A stretch of DNA of 64,000 bases from Clostridiales bacterium (GCA_017962145.1 JAGCVX010000012.1:1-64000); one strand, 5' to 3'; numbered from the stretch's first letter, positions 9,184 through 18,300 are shown. Numbers and translations: made by a program. Notes: a model not told the origin generated them from the letters alone.

Positions 9184-9989
9184 TCTTCTTCCTCCCCACG
9201 GTTCGGCGGGATCTCAGGCGGTGTTTCCTGAAGTTCTTCGAGGGAATACACCTCCGGCACGAACTCATCCAGCATCGATTTCGGCAGCGCAGGCTGCTCA
9301 GGCTCGACGACGGCCGTGTATCCGGAAGCACGCTCGTCACGGACGATCAGGCCGTCCTCAACTTCGATAACGCGCTTCTTCATGCGGTCTACAAGATTAC
9401 TGTCATGGGTGCAGACGATAACGGTCGTACCGTTTCTGTTGATCTCCGCAAGCAGCGCCATGATGGTCTCGGAAGTCTCCGGATCCAGGTTACCTGTCGG
9501 CTCGTCTGCCACGATCATCTTCGGGTTATTCAGCATCGCACGTGCGATCGCAACACGCTGCTGCTCACCACCGGAAAGCTCCAGCGGCATGGAATTTGCC
9601 TTATCGCGGAGACCTACCGCACCCAAAACGATATCCACCATCTGGTGAAGCTTCTTCTTCGGTACGCCGATGATCTCGCCGGCAAATGCAATATTCTCTT
9701 CTACTGTCTTGGTTTCGATCAGTCGGAAGTCCTGATAGATGATACCGATCTGGCGTCTCAAGATCGGAACCAGCGCGCGCGGCATCTTGGAAATGCAGAA
9801 CTTGTCGATGATCACCAGACCTTCAGTAGGTCTTTCTTCACGGGTGATGCACTTCATCAGTGTCGACTTGCCCGATCCGCTCTTTCCGATGACAAATACG
9901 AATTCTCCGTCCTGAATGGAGAACGTTACGCCACGAAGCGCGTCCGTACCTGTTTTGTATGTCTTATGTACGTTCTCAAATCGTATCAA
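9180..9989 (-). CDS. ftsE: Cell division ABC ATPase FtsE with C-terminal extension
   Basis: 269 aa. Walker [10 protein letters not shown] at residues 35-43, signature LSGGEQQR near 138 and Walker [11 protein letters not shown] near 160. Usual FtsE is about 228 aa; here an extra Pro/Glu-rich tail of about 40 residues ends EEEE. FtsE forms the ATPase half of FtsEX, which controls division-site peptidoglycan hydrolysis. It lies 19 nt after the CdaR-type regulator gene. Confidence 0.95.
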   Translation of the reverse strand: MIRFENVHKTYKTGTDALRGVTFSIQDGEFVFVIGKSGSGKSTLMKCITREERPTEGLVIIDKFCISKMPRALVPILRRQIGIIYQDFRLIETKTVEENIAFAGEIIGVPKKKLHQMVDIVLGAVGLRDKANSMPLELSGGEQQRVAIARAMLNNPKMIVADEPTGNLDPETSETIMALLAEINRNGTTVIVCTHDSNLVDRMKKRVIEVEDGLIVRDERASGYTAVVEPEQPALPKSMLDEFVPEVYSLEELQETPPEIPPNRGEEEE

Positions 9990-10008
9990 ATCAGTTTTTT
10001 CCTATCCT

Positions 10009-11106
10009 TTACCAGTTAATGTTTCCGCCCTGGCCACCGCGGTCCTGTTTTTCAAGGTAAGTACGAACCATCGCCGCCAGCTTGAAAAGCACCGCATCGT
10101 CAAAGCTGCGCAGATCCAGTCCGGTGATCTTCTGGACTTTATCCAGACGGTACACCAGTGTATTTCTGTGTACGAAAAGTTTTCTGGAAGTCTCACTTCC
10201 GTTGAGGTTGTTCTCGAAGAAACTCTGGATAGTCACGAGTGTATCGGAATCCAGGGACTCATAGGCACCCTTCGGGAATACTTCGTTGAGGAACATGTTA
10301 CAGAGCGTCGGCGGCAGCTGATAGATCAGACGGCCGAGACCGAGCTTGTCATAACGCATGATGAACTGTTCACTTTCGAAGATCGATCCGACACGAAGTG
10401 CCAGTGTCGCTTCACGATAGGACTTTGCGATATCGCGAAGTGTCTGTGCCGGCATACCGATACCGACATGCGCACGGATCATGGACTCGGCGTTGAGGTT
10501 ATCGAGTACGGTATTGCTGACTTCATTGATGAAGTTATTGAGGTTTTCACCCATATCCATCACGAGAACGATCGTCTCTTCATCCATCGCAACGACCATC
10601 TGTGTCTTATTATCCGGGAACAGATTCTGGAGGATCTCCAGGCACTCGACTCCGTCGGTCTTGCTGACGCGAACGATAAATACGACACGTCTTGTTGCAA
10701 ATGGGATCTTATACTCTCGAGCCTTCAGCGGGATATCTCCCGGGAGCTCATTTTCAAGTAACACATTCTTAATAAAAGTCTCGCGCTCTACGTCGGTATT
10801 TCTCTCACGCATGGCTGCTTTGATCCACTGGGTCACCAGTTCGAGATACGTTCTGGCAACAGGATCCACGCCACTGATAAAAGCGATATACTGTGTCGCA
10901 TCACCGATGACGATCTTCATATACGTCTTGCCGGCCGTGCTGGAAAAAAGTTCATCAGAAAGGAGTACTGCACGCGCACTGGAATCCTCGATACCTTCCC
11001 AAGCAGGGTCTGTACAGGCCACGACCATACCGGATGTATCCATCACACCGACAGTCATGTCCAGGATCTTCTTCGCTTCCCGCATACACTTTTTTAATTC
11101 TTCCAT
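10009..11106 (-). CDS. CdaR/PucR-family transcriptional regulator
   Basis: 365 aa. The N-terminal 110 residues resemble the sugar-diacid-recognition domain, the middle is a GGDEF-like PucR linker, and the C-terminus (about 300-355) is a PucR helix-turn-helix with the typical NGSETSRKLFVHRNTLVYRL segment. Such regulators sense small organic acids or purines. Target genes are not evident; the downstream genes are ftsEX. A perfect 14-bp palindrome (11152-11165) lies upstream of the gene and could be its own operator. Confidence 0.82.
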   Translation of the reverse strand: MEELKKCMREAKKILDMTVGVMDTSGMVVACTDPAWEGIEDSSARAVLLSDELFSSTAGKTYMKIVIGDATQYIAFISGVDPVARTYLELVTQWIKAAMRERNTDVERETFIKNVLLENELPGDIPLKAREYKIPFATRRVVFIVRVSKTDGVECLEILQNLFPDNKTQMVVAMDEETIVLVMDMGENLNNFINEVSNTVLDNLNAESMIRAHVGIGMPAQTLRDIAKSYREATLALRVGSIFESEQFIMRYDKLGLGRLIYQLPPTLCNMFLNEVFPKGAYESLDSDTLVTIQSFFENNLNGSETSRKLFVHRNTLVYRLDKVQKITGLDLRSFDDAVLFKLAAMVRTYLEKQDRGGQGGNINW

Positions 11107-11265
11107 ATGCTCACCTTTAACTTTCGCTATTGCTATCGTGACTTTTGGGGCATAGTTATAACTATACTAGTCTAACTATCTTATTTATCTTAAACTTTTC
11201 CCCAAAATCTTGCAATATTTGGAATTTAACAATCTCGTTACCGTGGCTTTTGAGAACCTTTCTGA
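11107..11265 (-). promoter_or_regulatory. Upstream region of the CdaR-type gene with a perfect palindrome
   Basis: The palindrome ATAGTTATAACTAT occupies 11152-11165, about 46 bp before the ATG at 11106. It overlaps TATA-like hexamers on the minus strand, so it may overlap the promoter. No clear consensus -35 is visible. Function as an operator is inference. Confidence 0.35.
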
Positions 11266-11291
11266 CAAAAAATACCGCTTCGAAAAAGCGG
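11266..11291 (-). terminator. Second (distal) terminator after the ABC ATPase gene
   Basis: Minus strand: stem CCGCTT/AAGCGG with a five-base loop (11275-11291), followed by a TATTTTTT tract. Confidence 0.65.
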
Positions 11292-11293
11292 CA

Positions 11294-11337
11294 CAAAAAA
11301 AGACTGTCCCCCCGCAATGATCTGCGAGGAAACAGCC
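11294..11337 (-). terminator. Main intrinsic terminator after the ABC ATPase gene
   Basis: Minus strand: 15-bp stem (11302-11337, some G-U pairs) with a six-base loop and a run of seven T. It lies 30 nt after the stop codon and is followed at once by a second hairpin. Confidence 0.85.
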
Positions 11338-11366
11338 TTTTCGTTATTCGATCTTCAATGTTCCTA

Positions 11367-12482
11367 TTAGGAAATGATGCTCTGCTCAGTATCCTTATCG
11401 AAGAGGTGGATACGGTTAGCGTCAACAGCGATGTCAACAACCTCACCAACACGGGACTCGGATGTGGTCGGGTCTACTCTTGCGGTCAGCGGGAGAGAAC
11501 CGTTAACTGTTACGTACAGGTATGTCTCAGCACCGAGCATCTCGACAACGTCGACGTCTGCAGAGAATGCAGATTCCGGATGCATGGATACGTAAGTACC
11601 GTCATCTGTGAGAGCCTCAGGACGTACGCCGAAGATAACTTCCGTACCGTCACGCTCCATAACTTCCGGTACACAATAACGATCAGCGAGCTTAATTGTT
11701 GTGTTCTCGAAAGCTACGAATACATCATCACCCTCAACCTGGATGGTTGCGTTGATGAAGTTCATCGGAGGCATACCGATAAATCCAGCAACGAATGTGT
11801 TAACCGGGTTATCATAGAGCTCCGTCGGGGAGTCAACCTGCTGGATGAAGCCATCCTTCATAACTACGATACGAGTACCCATCGTCATAGCCTCTGTCTG
11901 GTCGTGAGTTACGTAGATGATGGTTGTCTGCAGTCTCTGGTGGAGCTTTGTGATCTCAACACGCATCTGAACACGGAGCTTAGCGTCGAGGTTGGACAGC
12001 GGCTCGTCCATGAGGAATACCTTCGGGTCACGAACGATAGCACGACCGAGAGCAACACGCTGACGCTGACCACCGGAGAGAGCCTTCGGCTTTCTGTCGA
12101 GGAGGTGCTCGATCTCGAGGATCTTAGCAGCTTCCTGAACACGACGCTTGATCTCACCACGCTCAACCTTACGGAGCTTAAGACCGAAAGCCATGTTATC
12201 GAATACTGTCATGTGCGGATACAAAGCGTAGTTCTGGAAAACCATCGCGATGTCACGGTCCTTCGGGAGTACGTCGTTGATCAGACGATCATCGATGTAG
12301 ATCTCACCCTCGGAGATATCTTCGAGACCAGCGATCATACGAAGAGTTGTAGACTTACCGCAACCGGAAGGTCCTACCAGGATGATGAATTCCTTATCGG
12401 AAATCTCAAGATTGAAGTCGGATACAGCAACAACGCCGCCATCATACTTCTTGTAAACATGCTGAAGTGATAAACTTGCCAT
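11367..12482 (-). CDS. Sugar ABC transporter ATPase, Msm/Ugp/Mal type
   Basis: 371 aa from the ATG at 12482 (MASLSLQHVYKKYDGG), which has GGAGG upstream; an in-frame start 12 codons earlier is less likely. Walker A GPSGCGKST at residues 37-45, LSGGQRQR signature, Walker B FLMDEPLSNLD, and a C-terminal TOBE/OB regulatory region from about 240. It powers sugar import in the cytoplasm. No permease or binding protein is adjacent, and it has its own terminators, which fits the shared multi-importer ATPases (MsmK) known in Firmicutes. Confidence 0.92.
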   Translation of the reverse strand: MASLSLQHVYKKYDGGVVAVSDFNLEISDKEFIILVGPSGCGKSTTLRMIAGLEDISEGEIYIDDRLINDVLPKDRDIAMVFQNYALYPHMTVFDNMAFGLKLRKVERGEIKRRVQEAAKILEIEHLLDRKPKALSGGQRQRVALGRAIVRDPKVFLMDEPLSNLDAKLRVQMRVEITKLHQRLQTTIIYVTHDQTEAMTMGTRIVVMKDGFIQQVDSPTELYDNPVNTFVAGFIGMPPMNFINATIQVEGDDVFVAFENTTIKLADRYCVPEVMERDGTEVIFGVRPEALTDDGTYVSMHPESAFSADVDVVEMLGAETYLYVTVNGSLPLTARVDPTTSESRVGEVVDIAVDANRIHLFDKDTEQSIIS

Positions 12483-12789
12483 TTTAAACCTCCAAAAAAT
12501 GTGTCTCTTTGCGGACACTTTTTCATCTGCAACTACTATAACATGCGCACATGTAGAGTGCTACTCGTAAAACTTGCCAAAAAAACCACCCTTTTTTTGA
12601 CACTGTGGGATAACCTTTGTTGCAACTTGACAAGTAACCCGACTGGCGCGTTGTGCACAATGTACAATTTTCCTGATTTTCTACTTTCATACTTGCTTTA
12701 TGCAAGTTTATTCAGTATTCTGTATAAATATTAGCGCATATAATAGTTAATCCTATTACTATTAAAAACACATACGCACAGGAGCCTAT
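12483..12789. promoter_or_regulatory. Divergent promoter region between the sugar ATPase gene and argB
   Basis: No gene is seen in these 307 bases. Plus-strand signals for argB: -10 candidates TATAAA (12723-12728) and TATAAT (12739-12744). An ARG-box-like 18-mer (12699-12716; left half ATGCAA, right half ATTCA) covers the likely -35. Toward the ATPase gene: TATAGT as a minus-strand -10 (about 12535-12540) next to an inverted repeat ACATG-4-CATGT (12541-12554). Confidence 0.5.
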
Positions 12790-13737
12790 ATGGAAAAGGA
12801 AACTTCGTTACCTACAGTCGGAAACGACATGCAGACACTGATCAATAAAGCTGCCACACTGATCGAGGCACTTCCCTATATTCAAAGCCTGGCCGGCAAA
12901 ACGGTCGTCATCAAGTACGGCGGTAACGCGATGGTCAACGACGAACTGAAGTCGTCTGTTATGGATGATATCGCGCTTCTTAAGTCCGTCGGCATCAATC
13001 CCGTTCTCGTTCACGGCGGCGGACCGGATATCAGCAACATGCTTAAGACACTCAACGTGGAGTCGCATTTCGTAAATGGTCTGCGTGTAACTGACGCTAA
13101 GGTCATGAGTGTTGCACAGATGGTCCTTGTCGGAAAGACGAACAAGGAGATCGTTTCCTACCTCGGCCAGAAAGGTGTAAAGGCGATCGGTATCAGCGGT
13201 ATCGACGGACACCTGATCGAGTGTGAAAAGCTCACCGAAGATGCTAACGGCAATCCGATCGATGTCGGATTCGTCGGTAAGATCAAGAGCATCAACACTA
13301 AAGTTATCTCTACTCTGGCAAATGACGAGTACATCCCGGTCGTCGCTCCGATCGGCGTCGGTTCCGATGGCGAAAGCTATAACATCAACGCAGATACCGT
13401 TGCTTCCGAGATCGCTGTCGCACTGAAAGCGGAAAAGCTCATGACCCTTACGGACGTTGAAGGCGTTAAGGGTATTCAGGAAGACGGCACCGAGACGGTC
13501 TTCCCTGTTCTGACCGAGTCCGACATTCACGAGATGATCGAGTCCGGCGTGATTACCGGCGGCATGATCCCGAAAGTTACGGGATGCCTCGATACCATCC
13601 GACGCGGCGTCGGCCGTGCACATATCATCGACGGGCGTATCCCTCACAGTATTCTCCTGGAGATCTTCACCGGAAAAGGTATCGGTACCATGATCGTTCA
13701 AGAGAAAAAGCCCTATTTCGAAGGAGAGAAGATCTGA
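12790..13737 (+). CDS. argB: Acetylglutamate kinase
   Basis: 315 aa. Phosphorylates N-acetylglutamate in arginine synthesis (cytoplasm). Seen: [10 protein letters not shown] near residue 40, [10 protein letters not shown], and the GGMIPKV segment of the ATP site near 258. Start at 12790 has AGGAG six bases upstream. The N-terminal helix before residue 20 is the type that makes arginine-inhibited hexameric enzymes, which is inference. First gene of argB-argD-argF-GNAT. Confidence 0.96.
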   Translation: MEKETSLPTVGNDMQTLINKAATLIEALPYIQSLAGKTVVIKYGGNAMVNDELKSSVMDDIALLKSVGINPVLVHGGGPDISNMLKTLNVESHFVNGLRVTDAKVMSVAQMVLVGKTNKEIVSYLGQKGVKAIGISGIDGHLIECEKLTEDANGNPIDVGFVGKIKSINTKVISTLANDEYIPVVAPIGVGSDGESYNINADTVASEIAVALKAEKLMTLTDVEGVKGIQEDGTETVFPVLTESDIHEMIESGVITGGMIPKVTGCLDTIRRGVGRAHIIDGRIPHSILLEIFTGKGIGTMIVQEKKPYFEGEKI

Positions 13738-13785
13738 TCACTATACCACTGCATTTGACGCAGAGAAAATCCGAGGTATTTATAT

Positions 13786-15009
13786 ATGGAAGATATTAAT
13801 CTTATGAATGACGAAAAACTTCAGGAGATCATCGCATACGATGAGCAGTACTATATGCCGGTATTCGGGAAGCGTGTTCCGCTCGTAGTGGATCACGGCA
13901 AGGGCGCTTATCTTTACGGCACCGACGGAAAGAAGTATATGGACATGATCGGCGGTATCGCCGTAAATACACTGGGTCACGGTAACGGAAGACTGGTTCG
14001 TGCCATCTCTTCCCAGGCCAAGAAAGTGATCCACTGCTGCAACTATTACTATAACGAGCCGCAGACGCTTCTGGCTAAGAAACTGGTCGAGATGAGTTTT
14101 GCCGACAAGGTATTCTTCGCCAACTCCGGTGCGGAGGCAAACGAGGGCGCGATCAAACTCGCTCGCGGGTATTGGTACAAGCTGGGTACCCCGAAGCCGA
14201 AGATCATCACAGCAACGATGTCTTTCCATGGACGTACGATGGCAACCATTGCGGCTACCGGTCAGGAAAAGTTCCGTACTCCTTTTGGTCCGGTAACCCC
14301 CGGTTTCGAGTATGTTCCGTTTAACGATATCGAAGCGATCAAAAAGACCGCAGACAGCCAGACCGGTGCCATCATGCTCGAACTCATCCAGGGCGAAAGC
14401 GGCGTACATCCGGCAGACTTCGACTATATTCAGGCCGTAAGAAAATTCTGTACCGAGAACAAGATCCTTCTGATCATCGATGAAGTACAGACCGGCGTTG
14501 GCCATACCGGAACCTTCTTCGCGTATGAGCAGTTCGGTATCCAGCCGGATATTCTCACCTTGGCAAAGGGACTGGCCGGCGGTGTTCCGATCGGTGCGGT
14601 TCTGGCAAATAAAGTGGCATCGACCGGATTCGGTCCGAGTGATCACGGTTCCACTTTCGGCGGTAACCCGCTCGCTTGTGCCGCAGGTCTGGCCGTTCTC
14701 GAAGAGATCGAATCGAAGAATCTTCTGGGCAATGTCCAGAGCGTCGGTGCCTATATCCAGAAGAAACTTACTTCTGTAGGCAAGAAGACCAAGAAGATCG
14801 CGGAAGTCCGCGGCAAGGGTCTGCTTCTCGGAATCGAACTGGAGAGCGGGTCTTCTGCTGACGTAAAGATGAAGCTATTTGAAAAGGGCTTCCTCGTCAG
14901 CTCGATCGGTTCCAACGTGATCCGTATCGCACCGCCTCTGAATCTCACAAGATTCCAGGCCGTAAAATTCATTTCAGCATTCCAGGATGTTCTCGAAGGA
15001 AAGGAGTAA
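13786..15009 (+). CDS. argD: Acetylornithine aminotransferase
   Basis: 407 aa, normal length. A class III PLP aminotransferase that makes N-acetylornithine. Seen: ANSGAEANEGAIKLAR for cofactor phosphate binding, the IIDEVQTGVGHTG segment, and TLAKGLAGG with the PLP lysine near residue 263. In line with argB upstream and argF 6 nt downstream. Confidence 0.95.
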   Translation: MEDINLMNDEKLQEIIAYDEQYYMPVFGKRVPLVVDHGKGAYLYGTDGKKYMDMIGGIAVNTLGHGNGRLVRAISSQAKKVIHCCNYYYNEPQTLLAKKLVEMSFADKVFFANSGAEANEGAIKLARGYWYKLGTPKPKIITATMSFHGRTMATIAATGQEKFRTPFGPVTPGFEYVPFNDIEAIKKTADSQTGAIMLELIQGESGVHPADFDYIQAVRKFCTENKILLIIDEVQTGVGHTGTFFAYEQFGIQPDILTLAKGLAGGVPIGAVLANKVASTGFGPSDHGSTFGGNPLACAAGLAVLEEIESKNLLGNVQSVGAYIQKKLTSVGKKTKKIAEVRGKGLLLGIELESGSSADVKMKLFEKGFLVSSIGSNVIRIAPPLNLTRFQAVKFISAFQDVLEGKE

Positions 15010-15015
15010 ACACAT

Positions 15016-15948
15016 ATGAAACACTACATTGATTTTCACGAAGACGTGACGATCCCGGAGCTCGACGCGCTGCTTGAGACCGCGATCGATCTGAAAGACA
15101 AGACGAAAAAGGGTATCCCGCATCCGATCCTTGCCGGTAAGACACTCGGCATGATCTTCACCAAATCCTCGACAAGAACACGTGTCTCTTTCGAAGTCGG
15201 TATGTACCAGCTCGGCGGATACGCTCTGTTCCTCAGTTCTGACGATATCCAGATCGGACGTGGCGAGACCATTCACGATACAGCCAATGTTCTTTCGAGA
15301 ATGGTTGACGGAATCATGATCCGTACTTTCTCCCACCAGGATATCATCGATCTTGCAAAATACGGTTCTGTACCGGTAATCAACGGTCTTTCCGATGACC
15401 AGCACCCGACTCAGGTACTGGCTGACCTTCTGACCATCAAGGAGCATAAGGGCACACTTAAGGGGCTTAAGTTCGCATATGTAGGCGACGGCAACAACAT
15501 GGCCAACTCCCTGCTGCAGGCTTGTGCGAAGGCCGGTATGGATATTTCCGTTGCTTCTCCGAAAGACTATACATGTCCTGAAAAGTATGTGCTTCAGGCA
15601 CAGGAAGATGCAAAGATCACAGGTTCGAAGATCGTTATGACCGAGGATCCGTATGTCGCCTGCAAGGACGCAGATGTCATCTATACAGATACTTGGGCAA
15701 GCATGGGTCAGGAATCCGAAAAGGCTATCCGCGCTCAGATCTTCAAGGACTATCAGGTCAACTCCGATCTCTTCTCTACTGCAGATAAGGATGCGATCTT
15801 CCTGCACTGCCTGCCGGCATATCGCGGATATGAAGTTACCGAGGACATCATCGACGGCCCACACTCCGTTGTATTTGACGAAGCAGAAAACCGTCTGCAT
15901 GCACACAAGGCCATCCTTGTGCACCTGATGAGTAACCAGTATGCCTGA
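15016..15948 (+). CDS. argF: Ornithine carbamoyltransferase
   Basis: 310 aa, normal length. Transfers carbamoyl phosphate to ornithine to give citrulline. Seen: the carbamoyl-phosphate loop KSSTRTRVSFE near residue 52, DDQHPTQVLAD near 130, and HCLPAYRG near 265. Biosynthetic neighbours argB and argD support an anabolic role. Its last 8 nt overlap the GNAT gene. Confidence 0.95.
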   Translation: MKHYIDFHEDVTIPELDALLETAIDLKDKTKKGIPHPILAGKTLGMIFTKSSTRTRVSFEVGMYQLGGYALFLSSDDIQIGRGETIHDTANVLSRMVDGIMIRTFSHQDIIDLAKYGSVPVINGLSDDQHPTQVLADLLTIKEHKGTLKGLKFAYVGDGNNMANSLLQACAKAGMDISVASPKDYTCPEKYVLQAQEDAKITGSKIVMTEDPYVACKDADVIYTDTWASMGQESEKAIRAQIFKDYQVNSDLFSTADKDAIFLHCLPAYRGYEVTEDIIDGPHSVVFDEAENRLHAHKAILVHLMSNQYA

Positions 15949-16462
15949 CATGCATGTAAGAACAGCCCGGATCAACGAGGCCGCTACGATCTGCAAGCTG
16001 GTACACGAATCTATGACATCTTACTGTCGGGATTCGGGTATACCTTCGGATTATATCGAAGCGACTTCGGAAGATGAAGAAAAGGTCCGGGATGCAATCT
16101 CTTCCGGTGTTGTATTTGTAGCACTCGACAGCGACGAAGAAATACTCGGTACCTGTCGGCTCTATATCCGGCCGAAGCGTGAGTTCCCCGAACTTTCTTC
16201 TAAAAAGAAAGGCATCTCCACTCGTGTTGCGTATTTCGCACGTTTCTCTGTATGGGATAAGTGGCGCGGCATGGGGATCGGGAACGATCTTCTGGCATTT
16301 TGCGAAAGCACGGCGAGAAACAGCAATTGCTCACACATGCTCCTGCACACCGCCTGCTCGAACAAAGTAATGGTCGAGTATTACACCTCAAGAGGATTCA
16401 ACCTGATCGCCTCTGATCAGGGCCGCGGCTACGACCGCGGGCTCTTCAGCAAAAAGCTCTGA
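15941..16462 (+). CDS. GNAT-family N-acetyltransferase in the arginine operon
   Basis: 173 aa. Acetyl-CoA-dependent GNAT fold: the RFSVWDKWRGMGIGNDL segment near residue 95 is the acetyl-CoA pyrophosphate loop. It overlaps argF by 8 nt, so it is co-translated with the arginine genes. argA, argC and argJ are absent here, so it could supply N-acetylglutamate; this is inference and the substrate is not shown by the sequence. A later in-frame ATG four codons in is an alternative start. Confidence 0.8.
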   Translation: MPDMHVRTARINEAATICKLVHESMTSYCRDSGIPSDYIEATSEDEEKVRDAISSGVVFVALDSDEEILGTCRLYIRPKREFPELSSKKKGISTRVAYFARFSVWDKWRGMGIGNDLLAFCESTARNSNCSHMLLHTACSNKVMVEYYTSRGFNLIASDQGRGYDRGLFSKKL

Positions 16463-16485
16463 GCGTTTACGAAGCGAAGAACCAT

Positions 16486-16524
16486 ACTGCCTTCTTGCAA
16501 TGACGTAGGAGGGCAGTGCTTTTT
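16486..16524 (+). terminator. Terminator of the arginine operon
   Basis: ACTGCCTTCT pairs with AGGAGGGCAGT around an eleven-base loop, followed by TTTTT. Confidence 0.8.
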
Positions 16525-16682
16525 GCGAAATAATATAATTTTCGGTTATATCTTGGATGTTTTGTTCCGTTTAATATACATTTGATGCATAATCTGCAAA
16601 AATGCTATCTTCTCGGCATTCATCCAGGATCGAATACGAAATACAATAATCTAGAATTATGTTTTGGGTAGGGAACGGCTCC

Positions 16683-17330
16683 ATGGATAATATCAAAGCA
16701 TTTCGTCTTCGAAATCATCTTAGTCAATTTCAGTTAGCCGAAGCACTTAAAGTCACTCAGGCTTGCGTGTCTCGTTGGGAGCACGGCAAATCCGTACCTG
16801 AGGTCGAAGTTGCAATCAACATGTCGGAACTTCTTAAGATCTCCCTTGATGAGATCTACGAAAATCCGCACAGAAACGGTCCTTTTTTGACTGCTATTTA
16901 TGACACGATTTCTTCAAGCGGAGAAAAGCACGTCTGCGGTAAAGCCGGCTGTCTTCTTCAACTTTCCATCGAAGAAATGCGCATGCTCTTTCCTCGCGCG
17001 CTTCGCAAAGAAGGAGTTACGCCGACGATCGTGCCTTCGGACTTTTTCGGCTACTACGTAGAAGACGCAAGTATGGTTCCGAATGTTCTTCCGAACACCA
17101 TCAACGTGATCTATAAGACAAACAAGATAATCGATAACGCGATCCATCTGGTCAATATCGATGATGAAGTTTCCAGACTCGTACGACTTACTAACAACAG
17201 CTCGTCCGTATGGGCGCTTCTGGATGCTACCACCGGTGAAAACCGTGTCTTCTCCTCGCGCGATATCAAGAACGGGCACCTGCAGATCCGAGGCGTCGTC
17301 GTCCAGAGCCGTCAGAATTTCCTTCTTTAA
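16683..17330 (+). CDS. XRE/Cro-type HTH repressor with S24-like C-terminal domain
   Basis: 215 aa from the ATG at 16683 (MDNIKAFRLRNHLSQFQLAE). HTH at residues 5-55, then a linker and a LexA/CI-like peptidase fold. The serine of the Ser-Lys dyad is visible in DASMVPNVLP, but the downstream segment expected to carry the lysine reads DDEVSRLVRL, with no lysine. It may therefore be a non-cleaved repressor. No phage genes surround it; it is a single gene between the arginine operon and ispE. Target unknown. Confidence 0.8.
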   Translation: MDNIKAFRLRNHLSQFQLAEALKVTQACVSRWEHGKSVPEVEVAINMSELLKISLDEIYENPHRNGPFLTAIYDTISSSGEKHVCGKAGCLLQLSIEEMRMLFPRALRKEGVTPTIVPSDFFGYYVEDASMVPNVLPNTINVIYKTNKIIDNAIHLVNIDDEVSRLVRLTNNSSSVWALLDATTGENRVFSSRDIKNGHLQIRGVVVQSRQNFLL

Positions 17331-17339
17331 ATGCTCTGG

Positions 17340-17360
17340 AACATAACGTTGCGTTATGTT
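17340..17360. terminator. Perfect 9-bp hairpin between convergent genes
   Basis: AACATAACG-TTG-CGTTATGTT is a perfect inverted repeat that fills the gap between the repressor gene and ispE. No U run follows on either strand, so terminator function is uncertain; it could be an operator or a protein site. Confidence 0.35.
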
Positions 17361-18281
17361 TCAGTCATCCAGCGTAACCGCTTTTTTGAATATCCAGCCG
17401 TCCTGCTTGAGTGATCTCGCCTTCTCCGAAGAAAGCAGCCTGTCGATGTCGGATTCTTTCTCGAACAGTCCGAACACGGCACTTCCGGAGCCGGACATGC
17501 AGGCATAGACTGCACCGTATTCTTCCATGAGCGGCACGGCATCTCCGATAGAAGGAACCTGGCTTAAAGATGGCGCCAGAAGATCATTTCCAAAGACACT
17601 CTTTGCCTTCGATACTCTATCGAGGGCATTTTCGTTTTCCCCGCCATGCAGGAATGCATCCATGATGCGCTCTTCTTCTGCCGAGAGGATCCTTCTTTTC
17701 CCCTGCTCGTCAAATTCGCGATAGCAGACGGGCGTGCTGACACCTTCCTTCGGCTTCATGATTAAAACAGGAAGTCCTCCGACGGGCGCAACCGGAGTCA
17801 ATATCTCGCCTACGCCTTCACAGAGCGCGGCCGCACCGCCCAAAAAGAACGGAACATCGGCACCAACCTGAAGCGCGATCTCATGCAGCTGCTGATTGGA
17901 AACCTGTCCCGGGAAAAACTCGGAAAGGATCTTCAAGACTGTAGCCGCATCGGTACTTCCCCCGCCAAGGCCTGCCTGGGAAGGGATCTCCTTTTTTAGG
18001 TCGACCGTAACGTGATATGCCTTCGGGGCAAGCTTGGAAAGAAAAAGCTCCGCCGCCTTTACCGCCGTATTTTTCGACGGATCCTTGAGCAGATACCAGA
18101 CATCGGAAAGAAGCTCGACTTTGCTTTTGCCGTCGGAAGCTTCTTCGACCTCGACCGTGATCGTGTCATAAAGGGAGATGGTATGCATGACACTGGAAAG
18201 AAGATGATATCCGTCTTCCCTTCTTCCCGTCATATAAAGAAACAGATTGATCTTGGCCGGCGCCTGCTGTGTCTTTTTCAT
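17361..18281 (-). CDS. ispE: 4-diphosphocytidyl-2-C-methyl-D-erythritol kinase
   Basis: 306 aa, normal length. GHMP kinase of the MEP isoprenoid pathway. Seen: N-terminal APAKINLFLYMTGRREDGYH and the ATP loop PSQAGLGGGSTDAA near residue 100, plus the third GHMP motif MSGSGSAVFGLF near 265. ATG at 18281 with GGAGAGG upstream. It lies behind veg, after the veg terminator. Confidence 0.95.
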   Translation of the reverse strand: MKKTQQAPAKINLFLYMTGRREDGYHLLSSVMHTISLYDTITVEVEEASDGKSKVELLSDVWYLLKDPSKNTAVKAAELFLSKLAPKAYHVTVDLKKEIPSQAGLGGGSTDAATVLKILSEFFPGQVSNQQLHEIALQVGADVPFFLGGAAALCEGVGEILTPVAPVGGLPVLIMKPKEGVSTPVCYREFDEQGKRRILSAEEERIMDAFLHGGENENALDRVSKAKSVFGNDLLAPSLSQVPSIGDAVPLMEEYGAVYACMSGSGSAVFGLFEKESDIDRLLSSEKARSLKQDGWIFKKAVTLDD

Positions 18282-18300
18282 GAGCCTCTCCTTTATCTAT

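Noticed and set aside
11145..12470. 441-codon open frame on the plus strand opposite the sugar ATPase gene
   Set aside because: Shadow of a well-conserved ATPase gene; no ribosome site, and composition of the translation (Cys/Thr/Leu/Arg-rich) is not protein-like.
16683..17330. Prophage repressor marking an integrated phage
   Set aside because: No integrase, phage structural genes or att repeats nearby; neighbours are core genes in normal order.
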